Source: Synechococcus sp. KORDI-100 (lineage in GTDB: Bacteria; Cyanobacteriota; Cyanobacteriia; PCC-6307; Cyanobiaceae). From it: a stretch of 64,000 bases of DNA. The position numbers were made by a program, and so were the translations under genes. This document shows positions 45,001 to 53,230 of this stretch, in pieces. Location of the stretch: positions 2,418,001 to 2,482,000 of the forward strand of contig NZ_CP006269.1 of assembly GCF_000737535.1 (NCBI RefSeq), written 5' to 3'. Numbering within the stretch: position 1 is the stretch's first letter; every line of letters begins with the position of its first letter. The notes beneath the pieces were generated by a model. The model did no database searches, was not told where the DNA came from, and saw nothing but the letters and a program-made list of their open reading frames with translations.

Positions 45001-45689
45001 CTGATCCGCGCCCCGAGATTCCCGAAGCGATGCGGCTGGCGGGGCTCGAGGTCCTCCAGGCTGATCTCCAGGCGATCCAGCAGCGGATGGAAGCCCTCGA
45101 ACCGGTGAACATGCTGGCCCTCGAGGAACTTGAGGCGCTCGAGCAACGCCTCGCGGAACTCAACGAACGACTGGGCGTGCTCAACAAGGAGCGGGAGGAA
45201 CTGCTGCTGCGCATTGAAACCGTCGCCACCCTTCGACAGGAGGCCTTCATGGAGGCCTTCACGGCTGTGGATGGCCATTTCCGCGAGATCTTCGCCTCCC
45301 TCTCCGATGGGGACGGACACCTTCAACTCGAAAATCCGGAGGATCCCCTCGAAGGCGGGCTGACTCTGGTGGCCCATCCCAAAGGCAAGGCGGTGCGCCG
45401 GCTGGCGGCCATGTCCGGTGGGGAAAAATCCCTCACAGCCCTCAGCTTCCTGTTTGCTCTTCAGCGCTTCCGCCCATCCCCCTTCTACGCCCTCGATGAA
45501 GTGGACAGCTTTCTGGACGGGGTGAATGTGGAACGACTGGCAGCACTGATCGCTCGCCAGGCCGACCAGGCCCAATTCATGGTGGTCAGCCATCGACGAC
45601 CCATGATCGCCGCCTCGCAGCGCACCATCGGCGTCACCCAGGCCCGCGGCGCTCACACCCAGGTGGTCGGTCTTCCGGATGCCGCCTGA
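42087..45689 (+). CDS. smc: Chromosome segregation ATPase SMC
   Basis: A full-length 1,200-residue SMC protein starting at TTG 42087. FTVVTGPNGSGKSNILDGVL is Walker A in the N-terminal head. Then come a coiled coil rich in Gln/Glu/Arg heptads (~170-500), a hinge domain (about 500-680, with LTFLPLNKI and VFGDTLVFQDL), and a returning coiled coil. The C-terminal head has MSGGEKSLTALSFLFAL (signature) and FYALDEVDSFLDGVNVERLA (Walker B/D-loop). It organises and segregates chromosomes with kleisin partners. The long coiled coils explain the high-GC, charge-rich frames on the opposite strand, which are shadows. Confidence 0.97.
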   Translation: MVHINQVGLTHFKSFGGAMTIPLEEGFTVVTGPNGSGKSNILDGVLFCLGLATSRGMRADRLPDLVNSGVLKAGKSAETTVSVRFDLNDWTPDAADEGLEAPEDGPWIRADQREWTVSRRLRVMPGGSYSSSYSADGIPCNLQQLQTQLRRLRIDPEGSNVVMQGDVTRIVSMSNRDRRGLIDELAGVALFDTRIEQTRRKLDDVQERQDRCRLIEQELLSSRQRLERDCAKARQYQDLREQLQLGKRQEMVLAFEAAQQALKDLGQRQQTIEAQEQRDTAAIAEAKLSLSKADTHFQALQEQVKALGEDQLLAVQAELAGLDTRGRELERQAGLHQEEGQRLQGLRHDLGRRRQQWQQHSRELEQDPNEAALASAETDCRGAESAVEVSRRRLADVAGRSGAWLDEQKRRSERRQDLQASVDPLQQEQQQLQERLRQDAERLDELSREQLQDGSEEEAVKQRLDALDSEWQTVLQSLSEGKQSLQQTAESLAVQQRTRARLEQEQTRLEREIARLDSRRDALQESRGTGALRLLLEAGLDGIHGPVAQLGEVEERHRLALEVAAGARLGQVVVDDDRIAARAIELLKSRRAGRLTFLPLNKIRASGGGHAAMARGTSPNADHGQGLIGRAVELVRYEPIYDVVFAYVFGDTLVFQDLSAARQRLGRSRAVTLDGELLEKSGAMTGGSFSNRSSGLSFGSSGDSDEAEPLRRRLLELGETMVACRREEAKLSQAIEQQKPSVRTLEQRQAALVAERNAAQRNHGPIVERHRQRSERLNRLQADQTEQQRRLQTIATQLEPLLEELARLNQAELNGTGNDDAGVWQQLQQDLEAADANLERARQRRDDLLNARRERQLALERLHDQQQALAAEEQRLQDAVQALSTAHGAWRQQQQELQDQRSRLETDQKQLQERFGEQRRARDAAEAEVSRQRQALQQAEWNLERLKEEREGLIEQQRSGSLRLQEMEQALPDPRPEIPEAMRLAGLEVLQADLQAIQQRMEALEPVNMLALEELEALEQRLAELNERLGVLNKEREELLLRIETVATLRQEAFMEAFTAVDGHFREIFASLSDGDGHLQLENPEDPLEGGLTLVAHPKGKAVRRLAAMSGGEKSLTALSFLFALQRFRPSPFYALDEVDSFLDGVNVERLAALIARQADQAQFMVVSHRRPMIAASQRTIGVTQARGAHTQVVGLPDAA

Positions 45690-45725
45690 GCTGGCGACTG
45701 AGAAGGCTTGCGCCAAAATGGCCAG

Positions 45726-46829
45726 ATGAGTCAGACCCCTTCTGCGAACGACGCCCTGGTCGGCGTACCAAGCGACCGCCTGTGGTTGCGCTCTGAGTTG
45801 ATGGGTACCCAGGTGATCACCCGTGATTCAGGACGTCGCCTCGGCGTGGTGGGGGAAGTGATCGTGGACATCGACCGCCGCGAGGTGGTGGCCGTCGGGT
45901 TGCGGGACAACCCTCTGACCCGTTTCTTGCCCGGTCTGCCCCGCTGGATGCCGCTGGATCGCATCCGCCAGGTCGGCGATGTGATTCTTGTGGATTCCGC
46001 CGATTCCCTCAGCGAAGGATTCAATCCGGATCGCTACAGCCGGGTGATCAACAGCCAGGTGATCACCGAGTCCGGTCGTCAGCTGGGCAGGGTGCTGGGC
46101 TTCGCCTTCGATATCGAAACGGGCGAACTCACCACTCTGGTGATGGGAGCACTGGGGGTTCCGCTGCTAGGTGAAGGCGTTCTCAGCACCTGGGAGATGC
46201 CCGTTGAGGAAATTGTCAGCAGCGGGCCGGATCGGATCATTGTTTATGAGGGCGCTGAGGACAAGCTCAAGCAACTCAGCAGCGGCGTGCTGGAAAAACT
46301 GGGTGTCGGCGGCCCCAGCTGGGAGGAACAGGAGCGGGAGCGCTACCGCGTCAACCTGGTGCCGGTGGAGAACCAGCTCGGCGCCGGTCAGCCCGTTGAG
46401 CAGGATCAACGGCGGCTGAAAGCATCCGAAAGCGAACGCTTCGAAGCGGATGAAGAGCTGGAGTACGTCGAACTTGAGGATCGCCGTCAGGAGATGGCCT
46501 CACGCAGGCTGTATCTCGACGAACCGGAGGATCGCTACCGCCCCCGCGAAGAACCCGCCGATCGCTACCGCCCTCGCAACGAGCCCGTTGATCGCTTCGG
46601 GTCCCGCGACGAGGAGCGCTACGAGCCTGAGCCACCACCAGGACGCGTTGTGCCTGCTTCCCGTCGTCCGGCCCAGCAACCCGGCGAGCCCCTTGATGTT
46701 GAGCCAATGCAACGCCAGCGGGATGAACCGCGTCGCGAGGTCCGGAAGAACAGCAGCGACAGCCTGAACGACGGCCTCAACAACAGTCGTGACAACAGCC
46801 TCGATGACAGCCTCGACGATCCCTGGTGA
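45726..46829 (+). CDS. PRC-barrel domain protein with charged tail
   Basis: From ATG 45726 (MSQTPSANDALVGVPSDRLW). It has two PRC-barrel domains in tandem (LRSELMGTQVITRDSGRRLG... and VINSQVITESGRQLGRVLGF...), then a long, low-complexity acidic/basic tail with repeated EPEDRYRPR, EEPADRYRPR and NEPVDRFGSR units. PRC barrels bind photosynthetic membranes or RNA-processing factors; this one is conserved after smc in marine Synechococcus. Probably a soluble or membrane-associated scaffold. Confidence 0.8.
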   Translation: MSQTPSANDALVGVPSDRLWLRSELMGTQVITRDSGRRLGVVGEVIVDIDRREVVAVGLRDNPLTRFLPGLPRWMPLDRIRQVGDVILVDSADSLSEGFNPDRYSRVINSQVITESGRQLGRVLGFAFDIETGELTTLVMGALGVPLLGEGVLSTWEMPVEEIVSSGPDRIIVYEGAEDKLKQLSSGVLEKLGVGGPSWEEQERERYRVNLVPVENQLGAGQPVEQDQRRLKASESERFEADEELEYVELEDRRQEMASRRLYLDEPEDRYRPREEPADRYRPRNEPVDRFGSRDEERYEPEPPPGRVVPASRRPAQQPGEPLDVEPMQRQRDEPRREVRKNSSDSLNDGLNNSRDNSLDDSLDDPW

Positions 46830-46964
46830 TGCGGTTCAATGCGAACGTCTTGAGTGCGGAACCCCTTTGGCACAGCGCCTGTCCGCCGACCTCGCGCTGT
46901 ACCGAGCCAACACACCAGCACGCGCATCACACCCGTCGTTGTTTATCGAGGACTGGTGCTAGTG

Positions 46965-47159
46965 ATGCTCGGATTGTTTGCCCATGCCGTGGCGAAACCA
47001 ACCGCTCTCGACCGCTGCATTCGCAGCCGCTATCAGCAGGTCCTCGACAGCCATCAGCTCAGTGACAATCAGATCACCACACAGATCCGTCAGAGCGAAT
47101 TCAACAAAGCGACCAACTTCTGCAACGGCGGCACGGGGAGGCTGAACTGGAGCAACTGA
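46965..47159 (+). CDS. Short exported hypothetical protein
   Basis: About 64 residues from ATG 46965: a short hydrophobic N-terminus (MLGLFAHAVAKPTALDRCIR), then a helical region and two Cys (CIRSR, FCNGG). An upstream in-frame extension is possible. Downstream, msrB converges with 3 nt between. Function unknown. Confidence 0.45.
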   Translation: MLGLFAHAVAKPTALDRCIRSRYQQVLDSHQLSDNQITTQIRQSEFNKATNFCNGGTGRLNWSN

Positions 47160-47162
47160 CCC

Positions 47163-47570
47163 TCAACGTTGTTCAAACGCCAGCGATGCACTGTTGACGC
47201 AGTACCGCTGGCCTGTTGGTGCCGGGCCATCCGGGAAGACATGACCGAGATGGGCATCACACCGGGCGCAATTGATTTCAGTGCGCACCATGCCATGGGC
47301 GAGGTCCTGTTTCGTGGTGATCGCCTCCGGGGAGACACCGTCCCAGAAACTCGGCCAGCCCGTGCCTGAGTCGAACTTGGTCTCCGAGCTGAACAGCGGA
47401 GATCCGCAGCAGACGCAGTGGTAAATCCCGGTGGCCTTGTTGTTCCAGAAGGCGCCCGTGAATGCCCGTTCGGTTCCACCACAGCGCGTCACCTGAAACT
47501 GCTCAGGAGTCAGGGACGCCTTCCATTCCTCACTGCTGCGCTCGAGACGCTCAGGGCTGGTGGTCATCAC
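47163..47570 (-). CDS. msrB: Peptide methionine-R-sulfoxide reductase
   Basis: A 135-residue Msr[21 protein letters not shown] and [16 protein letters not shown] give the two CxxC zinc pairs, [10 protein letters not shown] is the substrate-binding segment, and [12 protein letters not shown] near the C-terminus carries the catalytic Cys. It reduces methionine-R-sulfoxide in proteins using thioredoxin, an oxidative-stress repair enzyme useful in a photosynthetic cell. Full length. Confidence 0.96.
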   Translation of the reverse strand: MMTTSPERLERSSEEWKASLTPEQFQVTRCGGTERAFTGAFWNNKATGIYHCVCCGSPLFSSETKFDSGTGWPSFWDGVSPEAITTKQDLAHGMVRTEINCARCDAHLGHVFPDGPAPTGQRYCVNSASLAFEQR

Positions 47571-47594
47571 GCGGCAAGATCTGCGTGGTGCACC

Positions 47595-48866
47595 CTAAGC
47601 AGATTCGATCGCCTTGGGCAGCAGGGCCCGAACCTCCTCAGCAAGGGCGTTCACGGCACCTGAGCGGCCACGCAACGCTCGAAGATCCTGACGTTGCCCC
47701 TCCAGCCGCCCGGGTGCCGCAAGCCAGGAGGCGGCCTCCTCAGCGATCTGCTGAGGCGTGATCGCCCCCACCCGCTCAGGCACCACCACCCGCCCGGCAT
47801 GGATGTTGGGCCATGCCATCAAACCGTTGTGACGCAGTCGCCAGAGGGTGAGCAGGACACCGATCAGTCGCCTGAACCCCGGCAGACGGGCCAGCAAACC
47901 CAAACCCCCATCCCAGGCCTGCATGACCTCCAGATGCTGGGTTGGAACGAGCACGATCATCGGCACCGCCAAAGCCCCCAGCTCAGCTGTGTTCGCCCCC
48001 ACCGTGGTGAGGGCCAGATCGCACTGGCTGAGCGCCGCATGGGCCGGATGTCGGTCAAGCAGCTCGATCCGCGTACCAGCTGCCGTCACAAGCCACCCCT
48101 CACCCACCTCAGCCACGGTGACCCGATAGTCCGCAGCGATCGGGTTTTCCCGGCCTGCAAACCACAACAATTCCGCCACGCTGGTGGTCGGCGCAACCGG
48201 CAGAAGGAAACGACACCCGGGCCGGCCCTGGGCCAGGCGGTCGGCCGTGTCCAGCAGAAACGGCACACCAATCGAGAGCTTGGCGCGCTTGGAACCCGGC
48301 AACAGCGCCACCCATTCGCCGCGGGGAAGTGGGTCATCCCCGCGGGCAAAGGACGACAGGTCCGCCATCAGATCACCCACAACCCGGCAGCGGTGGCGCT
48401 GGGCGGGGGGCAGCTGATCGCGAACAGCGTCGGACATGGCCGCCACACGATCGTTCCAGCGCGGCCAGCGGGCCACCCATTCGGCATAGGTGATGTGGCG
48501 GTAGCCCAACCGCGCCGAGAGGAGGACGGTCCAGAACTGATCACCGCCGAGGAACACCACCACCCCCCGCCGCGGCCAGGGGCCGAAACGACGGGGGCGC
48601 AACAGCAGGCTCCAGAAATGACGGGCGGGAAGAATGCGCTCGAACTGATGCCAGGGTCGCGCCGCCTCCACCTCATGACCGGTGGCATTCGGGCAGGGCA
48701 CCAGCACCAGTTGCAGCGACATCACCGCATCAGGCGTGCGCGGGCGCAGCGGCAAGGTGGCATGCAGACGCTCAGCAAGAGGACGCACCCAGGTGGAGAG
48801 CTCGCCTGGACCGTTACTGACGAGAACGACGGCGAGTCCTGAATCGGCCTGCGCTGGACTAGCCAA
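47595..48866 (-). CDS. LpxB-like glycosyltransferase (lipid-A-disaccharide synthase family)
   Basis: A 423-residue protein. VVLVSNGPGELSTWVRPLAE opens like the GT19/LpxB fold. A central FLGGDQFWTVLLSARLGYRH, WVALLPGSKRAKLSIGVPFL (the GSR-type region), and LALTTVGANTAELGALAVPM (donor-site Thr/Asn) follow. Cyanobacterial members of this group are shorter or divergent from LpxB proper and are not proven to make lipid A, so only the family is certain. It starts directly upstream of a tRNA-Leu gene on the same strand. Confidence 0.75.
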   Translation of the reverse strand: MASPAQADSGLAVVLVSNGPGELSTWVRPLAERLHATLPLRPRTPDAVMSLQLVLVPCPNATGHEVEAARPWHQFERILPARHFWSLLLRPRRFGPWPRRGVVVFLGGDQFWTVLLSARLGYRHITYAEWVARWPRWNDRVAAMSDAVRDQLPPAQRHRCRVVGDLMADLSSFARGDDPLPRGEWVALLPGSKRAKLSIGVPFLLDTADRLAQGRPGCRFLLPVAPTTSVAELLWFAGRENPIAADYRVTVAEVGEGWLVTAAGTRIELLDRHPAHAALSQCDLALTTVGANTAELGALAVPMIVLVPTQHLEVMQAWDGGLGLLARLPGFRRLIGVLLTLWRLRHNGLMAWPNIHAGRVVVPERVGAITPQQIAEEAASWLAAPGRLEGQRQDLRALRGRSGAVNALAEEVRALLPKAIESA

Positions 48867-48877
48867 GGAAAAGGAAG

Positions 48878-48959
48878 TGCGGATGGCGAGACTTGAACTC
48901 GCAAGGCCGAAGCCACACGCCCCTCAAACGTGCGTGTCTACCAATTCCACCACATCCGC
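48878..48959 (-). tRNA. tRNA-Leu (anticodon GAG)
   Basis: An 82-nt cloverleaf with a long variable arm. Acceptor GCGGATG pairs with CATCCGC; the D region contains GGTAGAC; the anticodon stem CACGT/GCGTG holds the loop TTGAGGG (anticodon GAG). The T arm GCGAGTTCAAGTCTCGC is intact. Decodes CUC/CUU. Confidence 0.93.
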
Positions 48960-49076
48960 GTGGTCGATTCGGCCACGCGGACCGGATCGAAAAAGGATCA
49001 TACCGGCCAGTGGAGCGGCCTCTGGCCGGGCTGATCGTCGCTGATACGATCCGGCCTCTGGCTTATCTGCTGCGGG

Positions 49077-50423
49077 ATGCCCATCGGCAAAGTCCTGATC
49101 GCCAACCGCGGCGAAATCGCTCTCAGGATTCTTCGCAGCTGTCGGGAATTGGGGATCGCCACTGTCGCGGTGTACAGCACGGTGGATCGCGATGCGCTGC
49201 ACGTTCAGCTGGCCGATGAGGCCGTGTGCGTCGGCGAAGCCCTGAGCAGCAAGAGCTACCTGAACGTTCCCAACATCCTGGCGGCAGCGACATCCCGCGG
49301 GGTCGACGCCATTCACCCCGGTTACGGCTTCCTGGCTGAAAACGATCGATTCGCGGAGATCTGCCGGGACCACGGCATTACCTTCATCGGCCCATCCCCC
49401 CACGCGATCCGGTCCATGGGGGACAAATCAACGGCGAAAGCGACGATGCAGACCGTTGGCGTGCCAACGGTTCCCGGCAATGAAGGGTTGCTGGCCAGTC
49501 CCCAGGAAGCCGCCGAGCTCGCGGCCCAGATGGGCTATCCCGTGATGATCAAGGCCACAGCAGGGGGGGGTGGTCGCGGCATGCGCCTCGTGCCTGGACC
49601 CGATCAGCTGGAGAATCTGTTCAAGGCCGCGCAGGGAGAGGCGGAGGCCGCCTTCGGCAATCCAGGGCTTTACATGGAGAAGTTCATCGACCGGCCCAGG
49701 CACGTCGAGGTGCAGGTGCTCGCCGACCGCCATGGAAACGTCGTCCACCTCGGAGAGCGGGACTGCTCGATTCAGCGACGCCATCAGAAGCTCCTGGAGG
49801 AAGCCCCGAGCCCCGCTCTGGACCCTGAGCTGCGTCGCCGGATGGGGGAAGCCGCTGTCGCCGCGGCCCGGAGCATCGACTACGAGGGTGCCGGAACGGT
49901 GGAGTTCCTGCTGGATCGCAGTGGCGGCTTCTATTTCATGGAGATGAACACCCGTATCCAGGTGGAGCATCCCGTCACTGAAATGGTGACGGGAATCGAT
50001 CTGATCGCGGAACAGCTGCGAATCGCTGGTGGTGAGCCGATCAGCGTGCGCCAGGACGAGATCCGGATGAACGGCCACGCCATCGAGTGCCGGATCAACG
50101 CCGAGGATGCCAGCCACAACTTCCGACCGGCACCCGGCAGGATCACGGGCTGGCTTCCGCCGGGAGGTCCTGGTGTGCGCGTCGACAGCCACGTTTACAC
50201 CGGTTACGACATCCCGCCCTTCTACGACTCACTGATCGGCAAACTGATCGTCTGGGGTCGTGACCGCACCAGTGCGATGACCAGGATGAAACGCGCCCTG
50301 AATGAATGTGCGGTCACCGGGATCCCCACCACCGTGGAATTCCACCTGGACCTGCTGGAACGTCGGGAGTTCATCGAGGGCGATGTTCACACCAAATTCG
50401 TTGAACAGGACATGCTCAACTGA
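49077..50423 (+). CDS. accC: Biotin carboxylase (acetyl-CoA carboxylase subunit)
   Basis: A 448-residue full-length Acc[21 protein letters not shown] at the N-terminus, the glycine-rich ATP loop [13 protein letters not shown] (around residue 160), [19 protein letters not shown], and [20 protein letters not shown] with catalytic Glu and Arg. It carboxylates biotin on BCCP at the expense of ATP, the first step of fatty-acid synthesis. Well isolated from its neighbours. Confidence 0.97.
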   Translation: MPIGKVLIANRGEIALRILRSCRELGIATVAVYSTVDRDALHVQLADEAVCVGEALSSKSYLNVPNILAAATSRGVDAIHPGYGFLAENDRFAEICRDHGITFIGPSPHAIRSMGDKSTAKATMQTVGVPTVPGNEGLLASPQEAAELAAQMGYPVMIKATAGGGGRGMRLVPGPDQLENLFKAAQGEAEAAFGNPGLYMEKFIDRPRHVEVQVLADRHGNVVHLGERDCSIQRRHQKLLEEAPSPALDPELRRRMGEAAVAAARSIDYEGAGTVEFLLDRSGGFYFMEMNTRIQVEHPVTEMVTGIDLIAEQLRIAGGEPISVRQDEIRMNGHAIECRINAEDASHNFRPAPGRITGWLPPGGPGVRVDSHVYTGYDIPPFYDSLIGKLIVWGRDRTSAMTRMKRALNECAVTGIPTTVEFHLDLLERREFIEGDVHTKFVEQDMLN

Positions 50424-50470
50424 CCGACGTCTGCGTTGATTTGATTGGCTCGGCTCAAGTCGGCTCGGCG

Positions 50471-50803
50471 TCAGCCGACCGACAGCTGAGAGCGAAGCAG
50501 GATCTGGGAGAGCAGACCTTGCTGGCCCACGAGCAGTTCCCGGATCAGGCTGACCAAACCGACCCAGATGACGGGAGTGACATCAACACCGCCGATCGGG
50601 GCCACCAGTCGCCTGCTGAAGGACAACACAGCTTCGGTTGGCCAGGCGATCAAGGGCCAGGCTCCCCGACTGAGATCAACCTGGGGATACCAGGTGAGCA
50701 CGATCCGCAGAAGAAAGGCCACGGTCCAAAACGCCAGCAACAACCCGAGTCCCAGGTGGATCGCTGGAAGAAGCTGCAGGAGCAGTGGCGTCACAAAGAT
50801 CAA
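50471..50803 (-). CDS. YggT-family membrane protein
   Basis: A 110-residue protein: two hydrophobic helices flanking a conserved loop (FLLRIVLTWYPQVDLSRGAW, then PIGGVDVTPVIWVGLVSLI). This is the YggT/CcmB-like family, linked in cyanobacteria and plastids to thylakoid cytochrome or nucleoid organisation. Transcribed opposite to its neighbours accC and psbX. Confidence 0.85.
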   Translation of the reverse strand: MIFVTPLLLQLLPAIHLGLGLLLAFWTVAFLLRIVLTWYPQVDLSRGAWPLIAWPTEAVLSFSRRLVAPIGGVDVTPVIWVGLVSLIRELLVGQQGLLSQILLRSQLSVG

Positions 50804-50882
50804 CGCAATGCACGTCGCATCGTAGAAAGCGGGTCCTGCTCCTTAAGATCGTCGCGGTTCAACCGCAGTCAACTTCAGCGCC

Positions 50883-51005
50883 ATGACCCCCTCCCTGTCC
50901 AATTTTCTGAACAGCCTGCTCTGGGGAGGCGTGATTGTGGTGGTGCCCGTCACGATCGCCCTGATCCTCGTCAGCCAGACAGACCGACTCGACCGCAAGC
51001 TCTGA
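50883..51005 (+). CDS. psbX: Photosystem II protein PsbX
   Basis: A 40-residue single-helix protein starting [20 protein letters not shown] and ending TDRLDRKL. The sequence and size are those of PsbX, a small PSII subunit at the QB/cytochrome b559 side. It is followed 48 nt later by the ycf66-like gene. Confidence 0.93.
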   Translation: MTPSLSNFLNSLLWGGVIVVVPVTIALILVSQTDRLDRKL

Positions 51006-51053
51006 TCTTCACTGGCGCCCCTCGTAAACTGAGGACCACGAGGAGGCGGATCT

Positions 51054-51959
51054 TTGGTTAACGCCAGTCTTAACTGGGCCAGCATCGTCGGAATCGTGCT
51101 GGCCGTCGGTGGAGCTTTGCTCTACTTCATGAGGTCGTTCAAGCCAGCGCTCGCAAGGGATTACGACGTTTTCTTTGCGGCGATCGGCCTTCTCTGCGGA
51201 GGGATTCTGTTCTTCCAGGGGTGGAGACTCGACCCGATCCTCCAGTTCGGGCAGTTCCTGCTTGCGGGAACAACGGTGTTCTTCGCCTACGAAAGTGTGC
51301 GCCTCCGTGGCGTCGCCACGGAACAGGCCAGGCGTTCGGCGTACTTCGATGATGAGCCAGCGCCACCACGCAGCCCTGCCGGGGGGTTGCGCGGTGGATG
51401 GGACGAGCCCTACGAACGCTTTGATGAACCGCAACCGCTCCGCCGGCGCTTCAGCGGTAGCGATGAGGATCCCGAAGAACGAACTGAAGAAGACTTCTAC
51501 CGACCGAGGCGCAGCAGCCGAGCAGCGATTCCCGAGCAGGCCGCCAGCCGCAGACCACGTGGCCGGGATGACGCACAGGGCGACTGGGATCGGGATGACG
51601 AGCGCAGCCGCCGGCTCGCACGGTTCCGTGCAGGCGAAGAAACCAGCGATCGACGCCCCGACTTTGGGGACCGTCGCAACCAACGTGATGGTCAGAAGCG
51701 CGGCAGCAGGCCAGGCGGTCGAGCCAGCAGCCTCGATCGAGAGCCTCGCGACTCACCTCGCGACACCCCACGTGGTGCCCCGGTGAAGCCGGCAGCCGAG
51801 GATGCCGCCTTCAGTCCAAGGAAGAACGCAAGGCCGCTCCAGGGCCCCAAGGATGAAGGTTCATCCGTGGGTTCCGCTGCTGGCAGCCGGCCAACACCGC
51901 GTAGCTCCCGACCACGGCAAAGCGGTCCGCGGGACAACAGTTCCCGCTTCGACGACTGA
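51054..51959 (+). CDS. Ycf66-family protein
   Basis: A 301-residue protein from TTG 51054 (VNASLNWASIVGIVLAVGGA). Three hydrophobic helices (about residues 9-24, 40-57 and 64-82) are typical of Ycf66, followed by a long disordered, Arg/Pro/Asp-rich tail. Conserved after psbX in marine Synechococcus. Function of Ycf66 unknown. Confidence 0.8.
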   Translation: MVNASLNWASIVGIVLAVGGALLYFMRSFKPALARDYDVFFAAIGLLCGGILFFQGWRLDPILQFGQFLLAGTTVFFAYESVRLRGVATEQARRSAYFDDEPAPPRSPAGGLRGGWDEPYERFDEPQPLRRRFSGSDEDPEERTEEDFYRPRRSSRAAIPEQAASRRPRGRDDAQGDWDRDDERSRRLARFRAGEETSDRRPDFGDRRNQRDGQKRGSRPGGRASSLDREPRDSPRDTPRGAPVKPAAEDAAFSPRKNARPLQGPKDEGSSVGSAAGSRPTPRSSRPRQSGPRDNSSRFDD

Positions 51960-51988
51960 AACGCCCTGACGGTCCGCTGCTGCAGCTG

Positions 51989-52510
51989 TTGATCATCCCT
52001 TCGATGATCCTGCTGGCGACCAGCGGCTGCTCAGGACGCAGCGAACGGTCCGCCGGCACCCTGCTCGATCGCAGCCAGCAGGACCCTGCCATCAGTGGAG
52101 ACGGTCGATTCCTCGCCGTGATCAGTGAACGGCGCGGCCGACCAAGTGTTCAACTCAGGGATCTGAGGGATGGCAGCATCCTTCCCCTGTCTCAACTCAA
52201 TCGACACCAGCCCCACAGTTCACCATCCCTGAGCTGGAATGGGCGCTATCTGGCCCTGATCACACAACGGGGCCAGCGTCGACTCGCCGTCGTGGCCGAC
52301 CGCCTCACCGGCCGACTCCACCCGCTCCCGCTTCCGGGTGGCAGGGACCCGGTGAAGCTGAGCCTGGCTCCGGATGGTCGCCAGCTGGCCCTGCAAGTGG
52401 CGGATCAAGGGCAATGGCGGGTGGAACTGCTTGATCTCAGTTCCATGCTGGAAGCGGATCGACCGGGGGGTGCCAGGACGACGACACCCGCCACCAATCT
52501 GTCGCCATGA
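51989..52510 (+). CDS. TolB-like beta-propeller lipoprotein, first of pair
   Basis: About 173 residues with a lipoprotein signal (MIIPSMILLATSGCSG, lipobox ATSGC). Then come WD40-like/TolB repeats (QDPAISGDGRFLAVISERRG, SSPSLSWNGRYLALI, PVKLSLAPDGRQLALQV). The last bases overlap the start of the next gene by 4 nt (ATGA). Likely a periplasmic or outer-membrane-facing scaffold. An upstream in-frame start cannot be excluded. Confidence 0.75.
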   Translation: MIIPSMILLATSGCSGRSERSAGTLLDRSQQDPAISGDGRFLAVISERRGRPSVQLRDLRDGSILPLSQLNRHQPHSSPSLSWNGRYLALITQRGQRRLAVVADRLTGRLHPLPLPGGRDPVKLSLAPDGRQLALQVADQGQWRVELLDLSSMLEADRPGGARTTTPATNLSP

Positions 52511-52980
52511 AGGGGACGGGGGCTGCGCTTCTCCTGCTGCTCTTGATCGGTTGCAGCGATCCGCGGCCGCTGCCACGCAGCGATCTCAATGGTTTTCTGC
52601 GCCAGGCCGGCAGCCGAAGAGATCCAGCCCTGGGTGAGCGCTGGCTGGCCAGCCTCACCCAGCGGGGCGGACGGGAGCGCATTGAACTGATCGATTTACG
52701 CAACCGCCAACCTGTCCCACTGCCAGGGTTGAACAGGGCTGATGGCCAACCGATCGACGTTTCCGTCAGTGCCGATGGTGAACGCCTCGCGATTGTCGAG
52801 CAACGGCAGGGCCGCACGGAGCTGTTGCTGTATCGGCGGAGTCAGGCAGCCGTCCAGAGAGTGCCGATCGAGCCTGCCGGTGTGCCTCGGGCCGTCAGTC
52901 TTGATGCTCAGGGGAAGCGCTTGGCGGTTCAGGTCAGCCGAGACGGCCGCTGGCAGGTGGACCTGATCCGACTGCCCTGA
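52507..52980 (+). CDS. TolB-like beta-propeller lipoprotein, second of pair
   Basis: A 157-residue lipoprotein (MKGTGAALLLLLLIGCSDPR) with the same repeat pattern as the upstream gene (DVSVSADGERLAIVEQRQG, AVSLDAQGKRLAVQVSRDG). The 4-nt ATGA overlap means the two are translationally coupled, suggesting they work as partners or as one split propeller. Confidence 0.78.
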   Translation: MKGTGAALLLLLLIGCSDPRPLPRSDLNGFLRQAGSRRDPALGERWLASLTQRGGRERIELIDLRNRQPVPLPGLNRADGQPIDVSVSADGERLAIVEQRQGRTELLLYRRSQAAVQRVPIEPAGVPRAVSLDAQGKRLAVQVSRDGRWQVDLIRLP

Positions 52981-52981
52981 A

Positions 52982-53221
52982 TCAGCGAACCAGACCGGCC
53001 CAGTGGAGAAAACTGTCACCACTGAGGATTTCGATCAGGAGCACCGCCGCGAATCCCAGCATGGCGAAACGCCCATTGACCCGCTCGGCGTAGGCGCTCC
53101 AGCCAAAGGCGGGAACATCCGACGTGGTGGCTGACGTCGCGGATGCCGACGTATCGGATGCTGATGTCGTCGGTTCTGACGTCGTGGGATCGCCCGGGGG
53201 CTCAGAAGGGCTGTTGGTCAT
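52982..53221 (-). CDS. High-light-inducible (Hli/Scp) protein
   Basis: A 79-residue protein: a Ser/Thr-rich disordered N-terminus, then the single-helix CAB-like motif FGWSAYAERVNGRFAMLGFA, with ExxNGRxAM binding chlorophyll, and the rest of the helix. It protects photosystem assembly intermediates against excess light. It converges with the TolB-like pair. Confidence 0.92.
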   Translation of the reverse strand: MTNSPSEPPGDPTTSEPTTSASDTSASATSATTSDVPAFGWSAYAERVNGRFAMLGFAAVLLIEILSGDSFLHWAGLVR

Positions 53222-53230
53222 CCGAGGGAT

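Noticed and set aside
42627-45716. Long minus-strand frames (up to 514 codons) within smc
   Set aside because: They are antisense shadows of the GC-rich coiled-coil coding of SMC.
47694-48842. A 382-codon plus-strand frame opposite the LpxB-like gene
   Set aside because: Antisense shadow of a recognisable glycosyltransferase in GC-rich DNA.
49428-50192. A 254-codon minus-strand frame inside accC
   Set aside because: Antisense shadow of a full-length biotin carboxylase.
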